In this document: in pieces, positions 46,701-55,897 of the stretch | How positions within the stretch are numbered: position 1 is the first letter of the stretch | Layout: every line of letters starts with the position of its first letter | From: Methanosarcina sp. DH2 | Lineage (GTDB): Archaea; Halobacteriota; Methanosarcinia; Methanosarcinales; Methanosarcinaceae | Length of the DNA stretch: 64,000 bases | Assembly (NCBI RefSeq): GCF_020804225.1 | Contig: NZ_WJBI01000010.1 | Span: 46,635-110,634 of the forward strand | Direction of reading: 5' to 3' | Notes under the pieces: model-generated | Databases searched by the model: none | What the model was told of the DNA's origin: nothing | The model's input: only the letters and a program-made list of their open reading frames with translations | Made by a program: the position numbers and the translations under genes

Positions 46701-47309
46701 AAGAATATATCTGTAAGCGGAAGACACCTCCTGGGACTTATAAACGATATTCTTGACCTCTCAAAAGTGGAAGCTGGAAAAATGGAAATACATTACAGTG
46801 AGTTTTCTGTTGTCTCGGTTTTCGAAGAGGTAAAGGCTACTCTCTTCCCCCTTGCCCAGGACAAATCCCTTGAAATAGACTTTAAAGTAGGACCGGGCTC
46901 TGGAGATATTCAGGCTGATAAAAACTATCTTATCCAGATCCTTTATAATCTTGTTAGCAATGCAATTAAGTTTACTCCGGAAGGAGGCAGGGTCTCGATC
47001 CACTGTGAAAAGAGCAGAGACAGAGCTCTTTTTTCCGTAAAGGATACGGGAATAGGTATTTCTTCTGAGGACCAGAAAAAACTTTTTCAGTCATTTACTC
47101 AGATCGATTCCTCATCCGCCAGGCAGTACTGCGGGACAGGGCTTGGGCTTGTTCTCGTGAAGAAACTTGTAGAACTTCACGGCGGGAAGATCTGGATTGA
47201 AAGCGAAGTTGGAAAGGGAAGCAGTTTCACATTTGAATTACCAGTAGGGAATGAAGACGACATCAAATTAGAATTTGATTTTAAAAATTTAACCAGTGCA
47301 CAAAAATAA
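43719..47309 (+). CDS. Large cytosolic multi-PAS/GAF hybrid-type sensor histidine kinase
   Basis: 1196 aa without membrane spans. Order: PAS (about 20-135), GAF (150-315), five further PAS/PAC domains (about 325-445, 455-570, 575-695, 705-815, 825-935; each ends in a VRDIT or DVTER motif), HisKA with SHELRTPLNSIIGFSDIL (phosphoacceptor His about residue 965), HATPase with N box NLVSNAIKFTPEGG, DTGIGIS and GTGLGLVLVKKLVELHGG. No receiver domain is seen. Signals and partner are unknown; no response regulator adjoins. Module cargo between att copies H and I. Confidence 0.92.
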   Translation: MTEEYHNHTTEPSDLSAKHHECFENLIDDLPLGILSCDREGNITALNDFLLNLLGSPSADFTKQFNVLTFLPLVESGISAAIEETFTTGRNSSIETLYRSVRNKELFLSFKVFPQKDEKGFVYGCHAIIEDLTNKKREKAALEQSTRKDKLISQISDRFINSNFKNIDRDINKTLKDLADFIGADRAFLFSVAENTDYIIKTHEWRADGVISKIQLNEKSDTKKLVFERLSNFQIVNIPDIDKIPKEKEYLQKMLQDLNIKSVAMIPLSRYGTFKGFIGVDSKRKRCNWDNKELNVLKIAGGMIANILERKNTESMLLKREKEYEEIVNSLDAAIWKATFDKEGNVLNTYISKPVNKVLRLPDGIIEDDWDKLFAHIDPEDMAKVMEALEQSFKQPDTPLSIDYRLVSNDGRPVWINTIGSSHRLDDGTFITYGTSVNITDKKMAEEEVIRSEKRYRFLIEQLSDAVFINTLEGQILEVNDSASKMLGYSKEELQKMNVHDLLIPESLKKGQEVMKRLGIERAVRGDTKCLTANGDILDVEISARLLEGYHGIAQAVVRDITHRKQTENKLRESEALLSEVGRIAKIGGWELDVVSGVIIWTPEIARIHGKDESVNPENRLYSFPSGSREIFGKAINDAAKKGKSFDQELEFISAKGKHKWVRTIVSPVIKDDKVIKLVGTLQDVTERREAQEELKRNEERYRALFEQSNDAIFLNRLDGQIVEVSKKTCEMFGYTGEELQAMNVVDLLPPDQRDAGTLAMERLRKKRFIHINTVYEKADGETFDAEGSSKVLEGHPNLALAVVRNVSEQKKAEEKIARSEIKYRSVFEKSNDAIIIHNFTGRILEANKMTCEILGYSEEELKQKSIKELIYPEEREEARSEMMKVRTTGSTRKEFRMIRSDGSFIFTDISASLLQTQNNTIQAVIRDITDRIQAEAAMLNARIEAETANRTKSEFLANMSHELRTPLNSIIGFSDILIERIFGELNEKQLKYIKNISVSGRHLLGLINDILDLSKVEAGKMEIHYSEFSVVSVFEEVKATLFPLAQDKSLEIDFKVGPGSGDIQADKNYLIQILYNLVSNAIKFTPEGGRVSIHCEKSRDRALFSVKDTGIGISSEDQKKLFQSFTQIDSSSARQYCGTGLGLVLVKKLVELHGGKIWIESEVGKGSSFTFELPVGNEDDIKLEFDFKNLTSAQK

Positions 47310-47461
47310 TCACGAATCGCGATTTTAGAGATATTTTTAGAATAGAGCCAATCCTTAAATGAATCAATGTGCTATAACCGGGTATCATTAAGAGTTGGAT
47401 TGTCGTTTTTTTCCTGATCTGCCTGAGATATTTCTCATGACATTGATGTTGCAATTACATT

Positions 47462-47507
47462 GGCCTTCACATGTCGGAGGTCCTGAGTTCGAATCTTAGC
47501 GGGACCA
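47462..47507 (+). repeat. tRNA-Val 3'-half copy I (att-like)
   Basis: GGCCTTCACATGTCGGAGG, then TCCTGAGTTCGAATCTTAGC and GGGACCA; mutated in the anticodon stem. No int relic recognised beside it. Confidence 0.8.
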
Positions 47508-48060
47508 TAATACGTACTTTTTCAACGTACTCTTTTTAAGGAAATATATCATAAGACTAAATATGGTCCGGAAAATGGACATAATATGATTTTCTTTCAG
47601 AAAAAATGAAAATTTGATCCACATACACCAGTAGATGAGGAAGTTGTAATGTTTATGTCAGCGGGAGAGACATTAGAGTATTGTCCGGGAAATTGAATTG
47701 CCCTTTACCACACGCGATGGAAACCCTGAACTTGCCGGGGGTTATGAATATTTAGAGTCAAAAAATGTATTTTTTCCTAACAAACATTTCCTGAGTGAAC
47801 CAGATAATAAATACTTACTGAAAGGCGGAAAAGTGCCTACGCTGCGATGTAAATGTGTGATTCTGGCTATTTCCATCCACTCCATATAAGGATCATGTCC
47901 AGAAAGACAGGGCAATATGGAGTGATTTTGAAAACCCATGGAATAGATCAGAATAGATGAAAGAGTTCTGGGATTACTCCACTTTATACTTTATTTTCAG
48001 TAGGGACCAGTGCGAAACCCAGCTGTCCGTAATAGGAAAAGAGTGTTAACGTTCCAGTTA

Positions 48061-48133
48061 TTGCTGACATCTAAAGTTGTTGCTGGCATCTAAAGTTGTT
48101 GCTGGCATCTAAAGTTGTTGCTGGCATCTAAAG
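48061..48133. repeat. Four 21-bp tandem repeats
   Basis: TTGCTGGCATCTAAAGTTG-type units repeat about four times. In 47508-48060 I see no convincing gene; a 63-codon frame at 47698-47889 lacks a ribosome binding site. Confidence 0.8.
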
Positions 48134-48296
48134 CTTAAACGTCAAAAACATTAAAAAGAAAGGCTCTTTGCTGTTTTTAATGGGTAGCTTACATCCGTTT
48201 CCAAATATCATATTCAATCTCTTTATTTTCTTTATTTCTCTTTTTTGATTGGAAACTTACGACGATCAATATTCAAAAGTTGATCTAAGATAACAG

Positions 48297-48590
48297 CAGG
48301 TTAAGCATCAATCTGCTTCCGGAGAATACAGAGAATAAAACGCTATAATGGAAGTATTGGTAAACAATTCCACAATTTCAAGATTCCACAATTTCAAGAT
48401 TCCACAGTTTCAAGAATAGAAAATATTACCATCAGGATTTTCCACTCAAATACTGTATCTCTGCAGTTTGTCTATTTGAGTTAAACCAAACGAATTAACA
48501 TAGCCACTTCGAGTATATATCACGCTTTGAAGCTTAAAAACAAGTTCCCTTAAACCCGACAGCAATTTTATTGCTCTGGTTCGATTCCGA
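48297..48590. other. Graveyard of small gene fragments
   Basis: 48297-48355 (+) encodes SRLSINLLPENTENK, related to relics at 12.1 and 38.4 kb. 48366-48412 is a triple repeat of about 17 bp (CCACAATTTCAAGATT). 48546-48590 (-) encodes SNQSNKIAVGFKGT, a decayed piece of the antitoxin at 30657-30935 (EQSNKIAVGLKGI). Confidence 0.45.
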
Positions 48591-48612
48591 TTCAAGTAGA
48601 CATAACTCAAGT

Positions 48613-51168
48613 TTAGACATTTCCAAACCGGATAGCGAATTTTGTTCCACGATTCTTTTTGAGTTCTATACGACCATTTATTTGCTCAACAAGAAGATTT
48701 ACAAGCTGAAGTCCAAGGGAGTCCGTGTTTGAAAACTCAATTTCTTCGGGAATGCCTTTTCCGTTATCCTCTACAGTGAGTATGTAATGTAAACCGTTTT
48801 TTCCCATGCAGGAAGTGCACGGGCCTGGGGTGTCAGAGTTTGCGGCAAAACTTTCTTTTTTGAAGAAGCTTATATGAATTTCGCCCGCTTTTCCAGAGGG
48901 GAAGGCATGTTTCAGGGAATTTGAGACCAGCTCGTTTACAATAATGCCAAGGGGTATTGCAATATCCATATCAAGATGAATATTCTCAAGGTCCAGCTTC
49001 AGGCTGATACTACTATTTCTAAGATTATATGAATCGAAAAGATCTGCAGTCAGCTTCTGAAGATAAGCTGCAAAATCAAGTGTGTCCAGCTCGTTTCCCT
49101 TATAGAGTTCTTCGTGAATCAGGGCCATTGAAGCTACACGGTTCTGGCTTTCCCTGAAGGCTTCAAGCATTTTTGCATCACTGAATTTTTCAGCTTCGAG
49201 ACTGAGCAGGGAGGAGATTACTTGCAGGTTATTTTTGATTCTATGGTGGATTTCTTTTATGTGGGTTTCCTGTATTTTTTCCAGAGCTTCTTCAGCCTTT
49301 TTACGCTCAGTAATATCCTGAATTATCCCCTTGGCTCGAACAGGGATATTATTCTGATCAAAAATAATTTCTCTCTCCGCATGAACTGTGCGTTCCTCCC
49401 CATTATCCAGGACGATTCGATAATCAATGCCATGGCGCTCCCCTGTTAATTTTCCCTTAATTATATTAATCACATAATCCCGGTCATCGGGGTGCACATA
49501 GTTTAAAAGCTCGTCATAACTTGCATCGGATTTTTGAGGATCACGTTTAAAAATACTGAAAAGTTCTGCAGACCAGTGAACTTTACCGGTCACAAGGTCC
49601 AAGTCCCAATTTCCAAGGTGTGCCATTTTTTGAGCTTCAGAGAGGCTTTTCTCACTTTCTTTTAATGATTTATAAGCACCTTCAAGCTGCATTGTTCGCT
49701 CTTCAACCAGTTTTTCTAAATTATCGTGTGCTTTTTTTAGAGCTTTTTCTGCCTTTTGAAGTTCCGTAATATCACGTGCAGCAGCAAAGACCCCGATAAC
49801 CTCACCAGATTCGCCCTTATAAACTGAGGCATTATACAAAACAGGAGTTATACGCCCATCCTTATGCTGAATCTCAAGAGGGTAATTCCGTACCAATCCT
49901 TCCTGAAACACATGCCTATAGACTTCTTTCGCTTTTTCAGGCTCAGTAAAATAGTCTGAGAAATCGGTACCTATGAGTTCGTCTCGGGAATAGCCGGTAA
50001 CTGTTTCAGTGGAATTATTGACATCGGTTATTTTTCCGTCCGGCCCGATGGTTACAAGGGGATCCGGACTGGCTTCAATCAAACTGCGGTTATAAATATT
50101 TGATATTCTCAGAGCTTCTTCTGCTTTTTTGCGCTTGGTGATGTCCTGCGTTATACCGAAACCGCCGATCAGCGTTCCGTCTTTTTCAAATTCAAGATAT
50201 GCTTTTTCACGTACCCACTTGATCTTACCGTCCACGATAATACGGTGCTCTATGTCGTATGGTTCCCCTTCTAGCCCTGCCTTCCATTCTTTGTCGACAT
50301 ATTCTCTGTCATCCGGATGAATCGTTGAAAGAAAAGTCTCATAGGTCAAAGGGGTACCTTTTGGGATGCCGAAGATAAGGTGATTTTCATCAGACCACGT
50401 CAATTCATTTTTACGTACATCCAGACGCCAGCTTCCGATATTTCCCACAGTCTGGGCGCGGTCGAAATCTTCCCTGTTCTCCTCCAGCGCATTCACAAGG
50501 GCATCACGTTCCGTCAGCGCCTGGGCCAGTTTGATGTTGCTGTAGCTTAGCTGTGAGAGCATATTGGCAAAGGTCATGAAGAAGCCCATGCCAGTGTCCA
50601 CAGCCTCCCTGCTCAACCGAGGAACTTTTTCAAGCGCTTCTATGTATTCCTCTTCATTGAAACCGTATCGTTTAGCCTGAGACCGGAAAAGCTCATAGTC
50701 AAGAGGCTCGTCCTCAAAAAAGAATTGCCCTGCGAAGACATAGCCGACGTGCCGCCCGCCCACGATGATAGGGGTTACTACGTCCCACATATTGTTCCTG
50801 CACCTGTACAGCTTGAACTCTCCCGGAGAAATGCCCTCCGAGAGCTTTATGTTGCTTTCTACGCAATGTTTGCAGGTTTCGGGATGAACCCTGTGGAATC
50901 TGGTGCAGATATCCTGCCATCCAACGCCTACCAGAACATTGCCTTTGAGATCGTTTAAGCCCATGGGGATGTGAGTAAGTTTATAAAAATTATCCATCAG
51001 GGGCTGGATAGCCTCGACATCAAGGATCTCGGCCAGCTCCAGGTTCTCTATCGTCCGGGCAGGAGAGAGACTGTTCTTCGACTTCAGCCTGAAACATTGT
51101 TCACTCTGGCTCAGAACTTCCTCTACTCGCTTTCTATCCACGCCAGAATTATTCAGTTTTTCTCTCAT
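48613..51168 (-). CDS. Sensor histidine kinase with PocR ligand-binding domain
   Basis: 851 aa, cytosolic. PocR domain at about 45-215 with its cysteine cluster (WQDICTRFHRVHPETCKHC, later LYRCRNNMWDVVTPI), a sensor fold for small ligands. Three PAS/PAC domains follow (about 235-350, 355-475, 510-635) with a coiled coil at about 475-510. HisKA_2 (EIHHRIKNNLQVISSLLSLE, about 650) and HATPase with NELVSNSLKHAF and DNGKGIPEE. Kinase half nearly parallels the membrane kinase at 9.7-11.7 kb. GGAGAAGA precedes the ATG. Ligand unknown; PocR kinases in methylotrophic methanogens often control methyltransferase genes. Confidence 0.92.
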   Translation of the reverse strand: MREKLNNSGVDRKRVEEVLSQSEQCFRLKSKNSLSPARTIENLELAEILDVEAIQPLMDNFYKLTHIPMGLNDLKGNVLVGVGWQDICTRFHRVHPETCKHCVESNIKLSEGISPGEFKLYRCRNNMWDVVTPIIVGGRHVGYVFAGQFFFEDEPLDYELFRSQAKRYGFNEEEYIEALEKVPRLSREAVDTGMGFFMTFANMLSQLSYSNIKLAQALTERDALVNALEENREDFDRAQTVGNIGSWRLDVRKNELTWSDENHLIFGIPKGTPLTYETFLSTIHPDDREYVDKEWKAGLEGEPYDIEHRIIVDGKIKWVREKAYLEFEKDGTLIGGFGITQDITKRKKAEEALRISNIYNRSLIEASPDPLVTIGPDGKITDVNNSTETVTGYSRDELIGTDFSDYFTEPEKAKEVYRHVFQEGLVRNYPLEIQHKDGRITPVLYNASVYKGESGEVIGVFAAARDITELQKAEKALKKAHDNLEKLVEERTMQLEGAYKSLKESEKSLSEAQKMAHLGNWDLDLVTGKVHWSAELFSIFKRDPQKSDASYDELLNYVHPDDRDYVINIIKGKLTGERHGIDYRIVLDNGEERTVHAEREIIFDQNNIPVRAKGIIQDITERKKAEEALEKIQETHIKEIHHRIKNNLQVISSLLSLEAEKFSDAKMLEAFRESQNRVASMALIHEELYKGNELDTLDFAAYLQKLTADLFDSYNLRNSSISLKLDLENIHLDMDIAIPLGIIVNELVSNSLKHAFPSGKAGEIHISFFKKESFAANSDTPGPCTSCMGKNGLHYILTVEDNGKGIPEEIEFSNTDSLGLQLVNLLVEQINGRIELKKNRGTKFAIRFGNV

Positions 51169-51644
51169 TTCATATCTTCTCCAACCAGGAAGAGTTAACT
51201 TGTCTGTCGCGTCAAGCAGGAAGATCTAACCATATATTTTCCTATTTTCCAGGAAGATTGTGTCTGCTTGCGATTGTCACCATATATTATTAATAGGTTT
51301 TTATATAAAAATTGCATATAAGTTTTATCAGGTAATTGATAATCTAAAAGCTATTACAATAAGTAGTATGTGTTTTTGATGAATGATATTAAACACAGAA
51401 TTGTTTTCTGATCAATTATAAGATATGGCAGAAGACACGGTTTTGTGAATCAACTTAAATTAATGTCTCGTACTTAAAAAAAGTAGGCAGCCAGAAGTCA
51501 GAAACACCAAAGACATGGAACTAAATTTGAAAGCCCTGAAAAAAAACTGATCCTGGAATTGCCATTGAATACCTGAGTGTGACTTTGACTACATCATCCC
51601 ACAAAAAAAGATTATGAAAAAACCTGCAGACTGCAGGACAGGCG
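51169..51644. other. No gene seen
   Basis: AT-rich upstream region of the PocR kinase. No ORF with a ribosome binding site. Confidence 0.4.
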
Positions 51645-51649
51645 TTGAA

Positions 51650-51905
51650 TTATTCCAGAACACGTCCGCTACTGGGTTTCAAAATAACGACCCCTTTCGT
51701 CATTATGGCTGGAGCCACCTCGAGCATGGGCAATTCAGCAAGTGCCTTGATGATATGCCACTGTCCAGGGTTCTGTTCCCAGCTCAGTTGTGTCCATTTG
51801 ACAGTGCCACTGCCTGCCCAGGCGCTGTGGATCTCGGCACCCTGGGGATAAAGTATAGGCTGGCTCAAATCCGCTCCTGAACCACCGACTTTTGGAATAT
51901 AGCGC
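51650..51905 (-). pseudogene. C-terminal fragment of an acetoacetate decarboxylase-like gene
   Basis: The minus-strand frame reads RYIPKVGGSGADLSQPILYP, IHSAWAGSGTVKWTQL, then HIIKALAELPMLEVAPAI and ends GRVLE. The pattern (aW.G.gt.., ..aLa.LP..EV.., GrVl) is that of the acetoacetate decarboxylase family C-terminus. Upstream of about 51905 the frame runs over the SDR relic, so the N-terminal half is gone. Confidence 0.45.
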
Positions 51906-52260
51906 CACCAAATATGCAGTGATCGGGATGAGTGAAAGCATGAGGTACGAATTTGCAGAAGAGGGCATTCATTTCTCAGTGGCATGCCCTGCAGCTGTCG
52001 TTTCGCGCATCTGGAAAAAGCCGATACTCGGCCCTGTTCATGAAGAAGTAGAAGCCCCTGAAGATGCAATTCCAGCAGAAGAAGCCGCGAGGATAATCCT
52101 TGAGGGTGTTGCAGAGAAAAAAGGAATCATTGTGGTACCAGAAGAGCCGGGGGGCTGGCTCTGGCATGAATATTGTATTTCTTCTGAAGCCGCAGAGGAC
52201 TTCCTGATGAAAATGGCTCACGAGCGGCGGATAGAATGGTCAAAAAAGCAAAAAGTATGA
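51892..52260 (+). pseudogene. C-terminal half of a short-chain dehydrogenase
   Basis: The frame reads YSATKYAVIGMSESMRYEFA (catalytic YxxxK), then HFSVACPAAV and a C-terminal tail typical of SDR enzymes. The nucleotide-binding TGxxxGxG half is missing; sequence just upstream belongs to the opposite-strand relic. 122 codons remain. Confidence 0.75.
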
Positions 52261-52325
52261 AGGAGAAGGTGTGAAGGAATAGAAACGCGGCACCTGATTG
52301 CTTTCGGAATCCGGGGTTTAAAACC

Positions 52326-52369
52326 ACCTTAACATGGAGGAGGGCGAGAGTTCAAGTATCAACGAGCCC
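52326..52369 (+). repeat. tRNA-Val 3'-half copy J (att-like, most decayed)
   Basis: ACCTTAACATGGAGGAGGG, then CGAGAGTTCAAGTATCAACG and AGCCC. Alignable to the tRNA from anticodon loop to acceptor but with many changes. The remaining 52370-52597 shows no gene. Last copy found in the window. Confidence 0.55.
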
Positions 52370-52597
52370 TTTTCTATTTAATCTTTGTTCATTATTTCCG
52401 GCTTTTTATTTTCCAGTTTTTTCGTGCTTAATTTCATTTCATAAATAAGTATAGGTAGTGGAAGAGTCACTGAATTTGATCAATAACTCTCCAAAACTTA
52501 TTATAATTCAATCTGTTTTAATCTGTTTTTCAATCTGTTATTCAATGTGTTATTCAATGTGTTTTTAAATATGTTTTTTATTATATTTCGATCTGTT

Positions 52598-53824
52598 TTA
52601 CCGTCTCCTATCAAGGACACACCAAGCAAACCGATGATAAGAAATAATTTCAAACCCTGTGATATTTTTGCTTGTGCTTTCTTCCCTCTCCGGCTCGGGG
52701 TTAACCTCTAATCCAGATGCCGGGTTAACTTCTGACCTTATTTCGGGTTCAACTTCTGACTTTGCATCCTTCCCTAAAACAGTACACACATAGATGTCAT
52801 TGTTTCCATTGCGGTGGTCCCGCCACATGATCCTGTTCCCCCAGATATCAAGCTCCCCCCACTGGTTTGATTCGTTGGTTGTTATCTGAGTTTCAGTGGA
52901 GGTGAAAAGGTCATACATGTAGATATCCAGGTTTTCCCACCCTTTGCGATAATCCACCCACACTATCCTGTCTCCGTAGACTGCAGGCCCGTAATCTACT
53001 GATCCGCTTGCGGTTATTTGAGATTCGACGGAGGTAGAAACATTATACATGTATATGTCTGCTTTTCCGTTGCGGGCATCAGTCCAGATTATTCTGTCCC
53101 CGTAGATGGCAGGAGAGTACTGTGCTGCAGGGTCGGTGGTGATTTGAGTCTCTCTGGAAGTTGAGAGGTCGTAAAGGTAAATATCCAGATTTCCATTGCG
53201 GGAATCCTGCCACACTATCCTGTCCTCGTAGATGGCAGGGTATTCCTGCATTGACTCATTGGTGGTAATCTGGTATTCAGTGGAGGTGGAAAGGTCATAC
53301 ATGTAGATATCCCAATTTCCAGTCCTGTTACCCTCTTTATCCCAACCTCCTCCGTTGCGTGTATCCTCCCAAACTATCCTGTCCTCATAAATGTCGGGGG
53401 CATATTGACCTGACATGTTTGTTGTAATTTGAGTTTCAGTGGAAGTGGTTAGATTATACATGCAAATATCCGCATTTTGATAGCTATTGCATGTATCCTC
53501 CCATACTATTCGATTCCCGTAAATAACAGGGTTTCTGTGATCGAAACTACTATTCGTAATCCAGGTTTCCTCTTGAGTCGAAAGATTGTACATGTAGATG
53601 TCCCAGTTCTTCCCGTTGCGCAAATCCTGCCACACTACCCTGTCCCCGTAGATTGAAGGACAGGCTTCATCCGAAATGTTTGTGGTGATTTGAGTCTCAT
53701 TTATGGTAAGCCGGTTACTGTGTAGAGAAAATGCCAGCGCCACAGGTAAAGTGGAAATAAACAAAACAAAAACCAGAGCTGTTAAAGCTAAAAATATTAA
53801 GTACCGATCTTCCCTATTTTCCAT
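52598..53824 (-). CDS. Secreted TolB-like propeller protein, C-terminal anchor apparently frameshifted
   Basis: 408 aa. Signal peptide (FLALTALVFVLFISTLPVALA), then six or seven repeats of the type DIYMYDLSTSTETQITTNES ... PAIYGDRIVWQDSRNG, a propeller found in Methanosarcina surface proteins. Linker rich in Glu/Pro/Ser. The end reads NITGFEIISYHRFAWCVLDR; shifting the frame by one base after GFEI gives FLIIGLLGVSLIGD, a normal PGF-CTERM-type hydrophobic anchor. A one-base insertion near 52640 thus seems to have removed the membrane anchor, unless the base is a sequence error. Confidence 0.8.
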   Translation of the reverse strand: MENREDRYLIFLALTALVFVLFISTLPVALAFSLHSNRLTINETQITTNISDEACPSIYGDRVVWQDLRNGKNWDIYMYNLSTQEETWITNSSFDHRNPVIYGNRIVWEDTCNSYQNADICMYNLTTSTETQITTNMSGQYAPDIYEDRIVWEDTRNGGGWDKEGNRTGNWDIYMYDLSTSTEYQITTNESMQEYPAIYEDRIVWQDSRNGNLDIYLYDLSTSRETQITTDPAAQYSPAIYGDRIIWTDARNGKADIYMYNVSTSVESQITASGSVDYGPAVYGDRIVWVDYRKGWENLDIYMYDLFTSTETQITTNESNQWGELDIWGNRIMWRDHRNGNNDIYVCTVLGKDAKSEVEPEIRSEVNPASGLEVNPEPEREESTSKNITGFEIISYHRFAWCVLDRRR

Positions 53825-54194
53825 TCACTATTCCCCTTAACAATGTAATATCTGAACTTCAGGTAATTTTAAATGTTTTCATTTGAATCCAGATTTTAGG
53901 GAAGTGCCCCAAGTTAGGACGATTTATCGAGGGAAAAATGACAAATCAAAGATTTCCGGAATAAAAAAGAGTATTAACGTTCCCGGTCATTGCTGACATT
54001 TAATTTTGTCACTGATATCCCTGTGTAGGATTCAGCATAAAAATAAAAGTGCCAACTTTTTTGTGAAGAGATAATTTACGCATGGTTTCCATGAGGTGTA
54101 TATTGTTTGAGACTAAAAAATATGAAAAAATACTGAAAGAAAGTAAGATATATTTAAAAAAATAAGAATGTGTTTGCATAGGCAGACAATAGTT

Positions 54195-54634
54195 TCAATT
54201 ACCGTCCCCATTTCCATTAATTGTAACCATAATCTCCTTGAAACTTGCCAGTGAAGCCTCCATATACTCAATAATCTCATTTGCAAGAATATCGGGATCC
54301 GACAGGTTGTCTAGATCAGCGAGACTTTTGTCTTTGAGCCAGAATATGTCCAGATTTGTTTTATCCCTTGATACAATTTCGTCATAGCCGAATTTTCGAA
54401 ACTTGCCTTCGGGAGATTCTTCACTCCAAGTCTCTTGCGGCTGTGGCGATTTTCCGGGTTATAGCATTTGATGAAGTCTTCCAGGTCTGAAAACTTCATC
54501 GGGTTCTTCTTCAATGTATGGTGCACATTGGTGCGGTAGTCGTAGATCCACACTTTTTTGTCCATGGTTCTTTAGCTGCAGATTTTGCTTCAAAGAAAAG
54601 CACACTTGCTTTTACGCCGTTTGAGAATTGAAGT
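54195..54634 (-). pseudogene. Duplicated 3' fragment of hsdM
   Basis: About 430 bp closely matching the hsdM 3' part at 56058-56490. Frames include VWIYDYRTNVHHTLKKNPMK, then FSDLEDFIKCYNPENRHSR, IWTYSGSKTK and further pieces, with frameshifts (near 54430). With the intact hsdM it forms direct repeats on both sides of the propeller gene at 54884-55897. Between 53825 and 54194 I see no gene. Confidence 0.85.
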
Positions 54635-54883
54635 CTGCAATTTTATTTCATAACAAAAATTGATATGTAATAAAGGTTGGAAAATATTTTATTCGCAAAA
54701 TTATATAATTGCTTAGTCTCTTTACTAATATATCACATAATTTATTGGGTAAATAGTCCAGATTTGGATTAATATACCTTTAGTAATAAATGATTCAGAT
54801 ATTATTACAGAACCTGAAAAAATATCCGAATCATATAAACTGTACATTAACTTTGAAAAATAAAGCTATCTGGGGGAAAATAA

Positions 54884-55897
54884 ATGAAAAATAAGGGGAA
54901 GCTATGTTCAATAACTTTAGCTTCAACATTCCTGGTTTTTGTTTTTTTAATTTTAATTTCAGCTGCAGCTTCAGCGGCTCAAGTTACGAAAATTGGCACA
55001 GGATACGATCCTGCTGTTTATGGTAACGAGGTAGTATGGACAAATGGGGTTGTTATTCATCTATACAACCTGACCGACGGAACAGACACTAAGGTTAGCT
55101 CTTCTGGAGCATCCAGTCCAGATATTTACGACAACAAATTAGTGTGGCATGATGAAAGTAGCGGAACACCAAGGCTTACTGTATACGATATTCCTACAGC
55201 CACAAAAAGTTACATCACGCAGGATGTAGACCAATATAGTAAACCTGCTATTTACGGCGACAGAATCGTCTGGAGTGCAAATGATAGTGTATATCTGATG
55301 AACATGTCTACATCCACACAGACAAAAATAGGAAATGGTAGTAATCCTGACATATATGACACAAAAGTGGTGTATTACTCATATTCAGAAGATCCAGAAG
55401 CGGATATAACTATCAGAATGTATGACATCAATACGAAGGAAAAAATAACTGTCAATTCGTATGGAGATCCAAACATACCGCATATATGGGGTACTAAAGT
55501 CATCTGGTCTGACGTATATAATCATCAGGGATATATTGCGATGTACGATACGTCAACAAATGAAACTATAGACGTTACAAATCAACTTGACACCGATCCA
55601 GATGGAAATGAATATGGAGCCAGTACAGGGACACACATTGCCATACAAAATGATAAAATTGCATACAATAAAGTTGTTGATGATTATGAAGGCAAACCTG
55701 GAGTATACGTATATAACATAACCACAGGACAAAGCACACTGATATATGGCTATCTTGAAGATGTTTATACGACACCAGAAATATACAATAACACTGTTGT
55801 ATGGGGAATAGACAAGAACTACGTTGATGGTTCGCAAAGCAATGACATCTATTTATATAACTTTTCAGAACAACCCGAAAATCTCACAGTAAGGTGA
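54884..55897 (+). CDS. Secreted propeller protein without membrane anchor
   Basis: 337 aa. Signal peptide (ITLASTFLVFVFLILISAAA), then six or so repeats such as PAIYGDRIVWSANDSVYLMN and IYLYNFSEQPENLTVR, related to the repeats of the 52.6-53.8 kb protein. No C-terminal span, so it is probably released or held by partners. GGGGG precedes the ATG (spacing 8). Lies between the hsdM relic and hsdM. Confidence 0.85.
   Translation: MKNKGKLCSITLASTFLVFVFLILISAAASAAQVTKIGTGYDPAVYGNEVVWTNGVVIHLYNLTDGTDTKVSSSGASSPDIYDNKLVWHDESSGTPRLTVYDIPTATKSYITQDVDQYSKPAIYGDRIVWSANDSVYLMNMSTSTQTKIGNGSNPDIYDTKVVYYSYSEDPEADITIRMYDINTKEKITVNSYGDPNIPHIWGTKVIWSDVYNHQGYIAMYDTSTNETIDVTNQLDTDPDGNEYGASTGTHIAIQNDKIAYNKVVDDYEGKPGVYVYNITTGQSTLIYGYLEDVYTTPEIYNNTVVWGIDKNYVDGSQSNDIYLYNFSEQPENLTVR

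Noticed and set aside
47698-47889. 63-codon ORF
   Set aside because: No ribosome binding site, no recognisable pattern and several competing frames.
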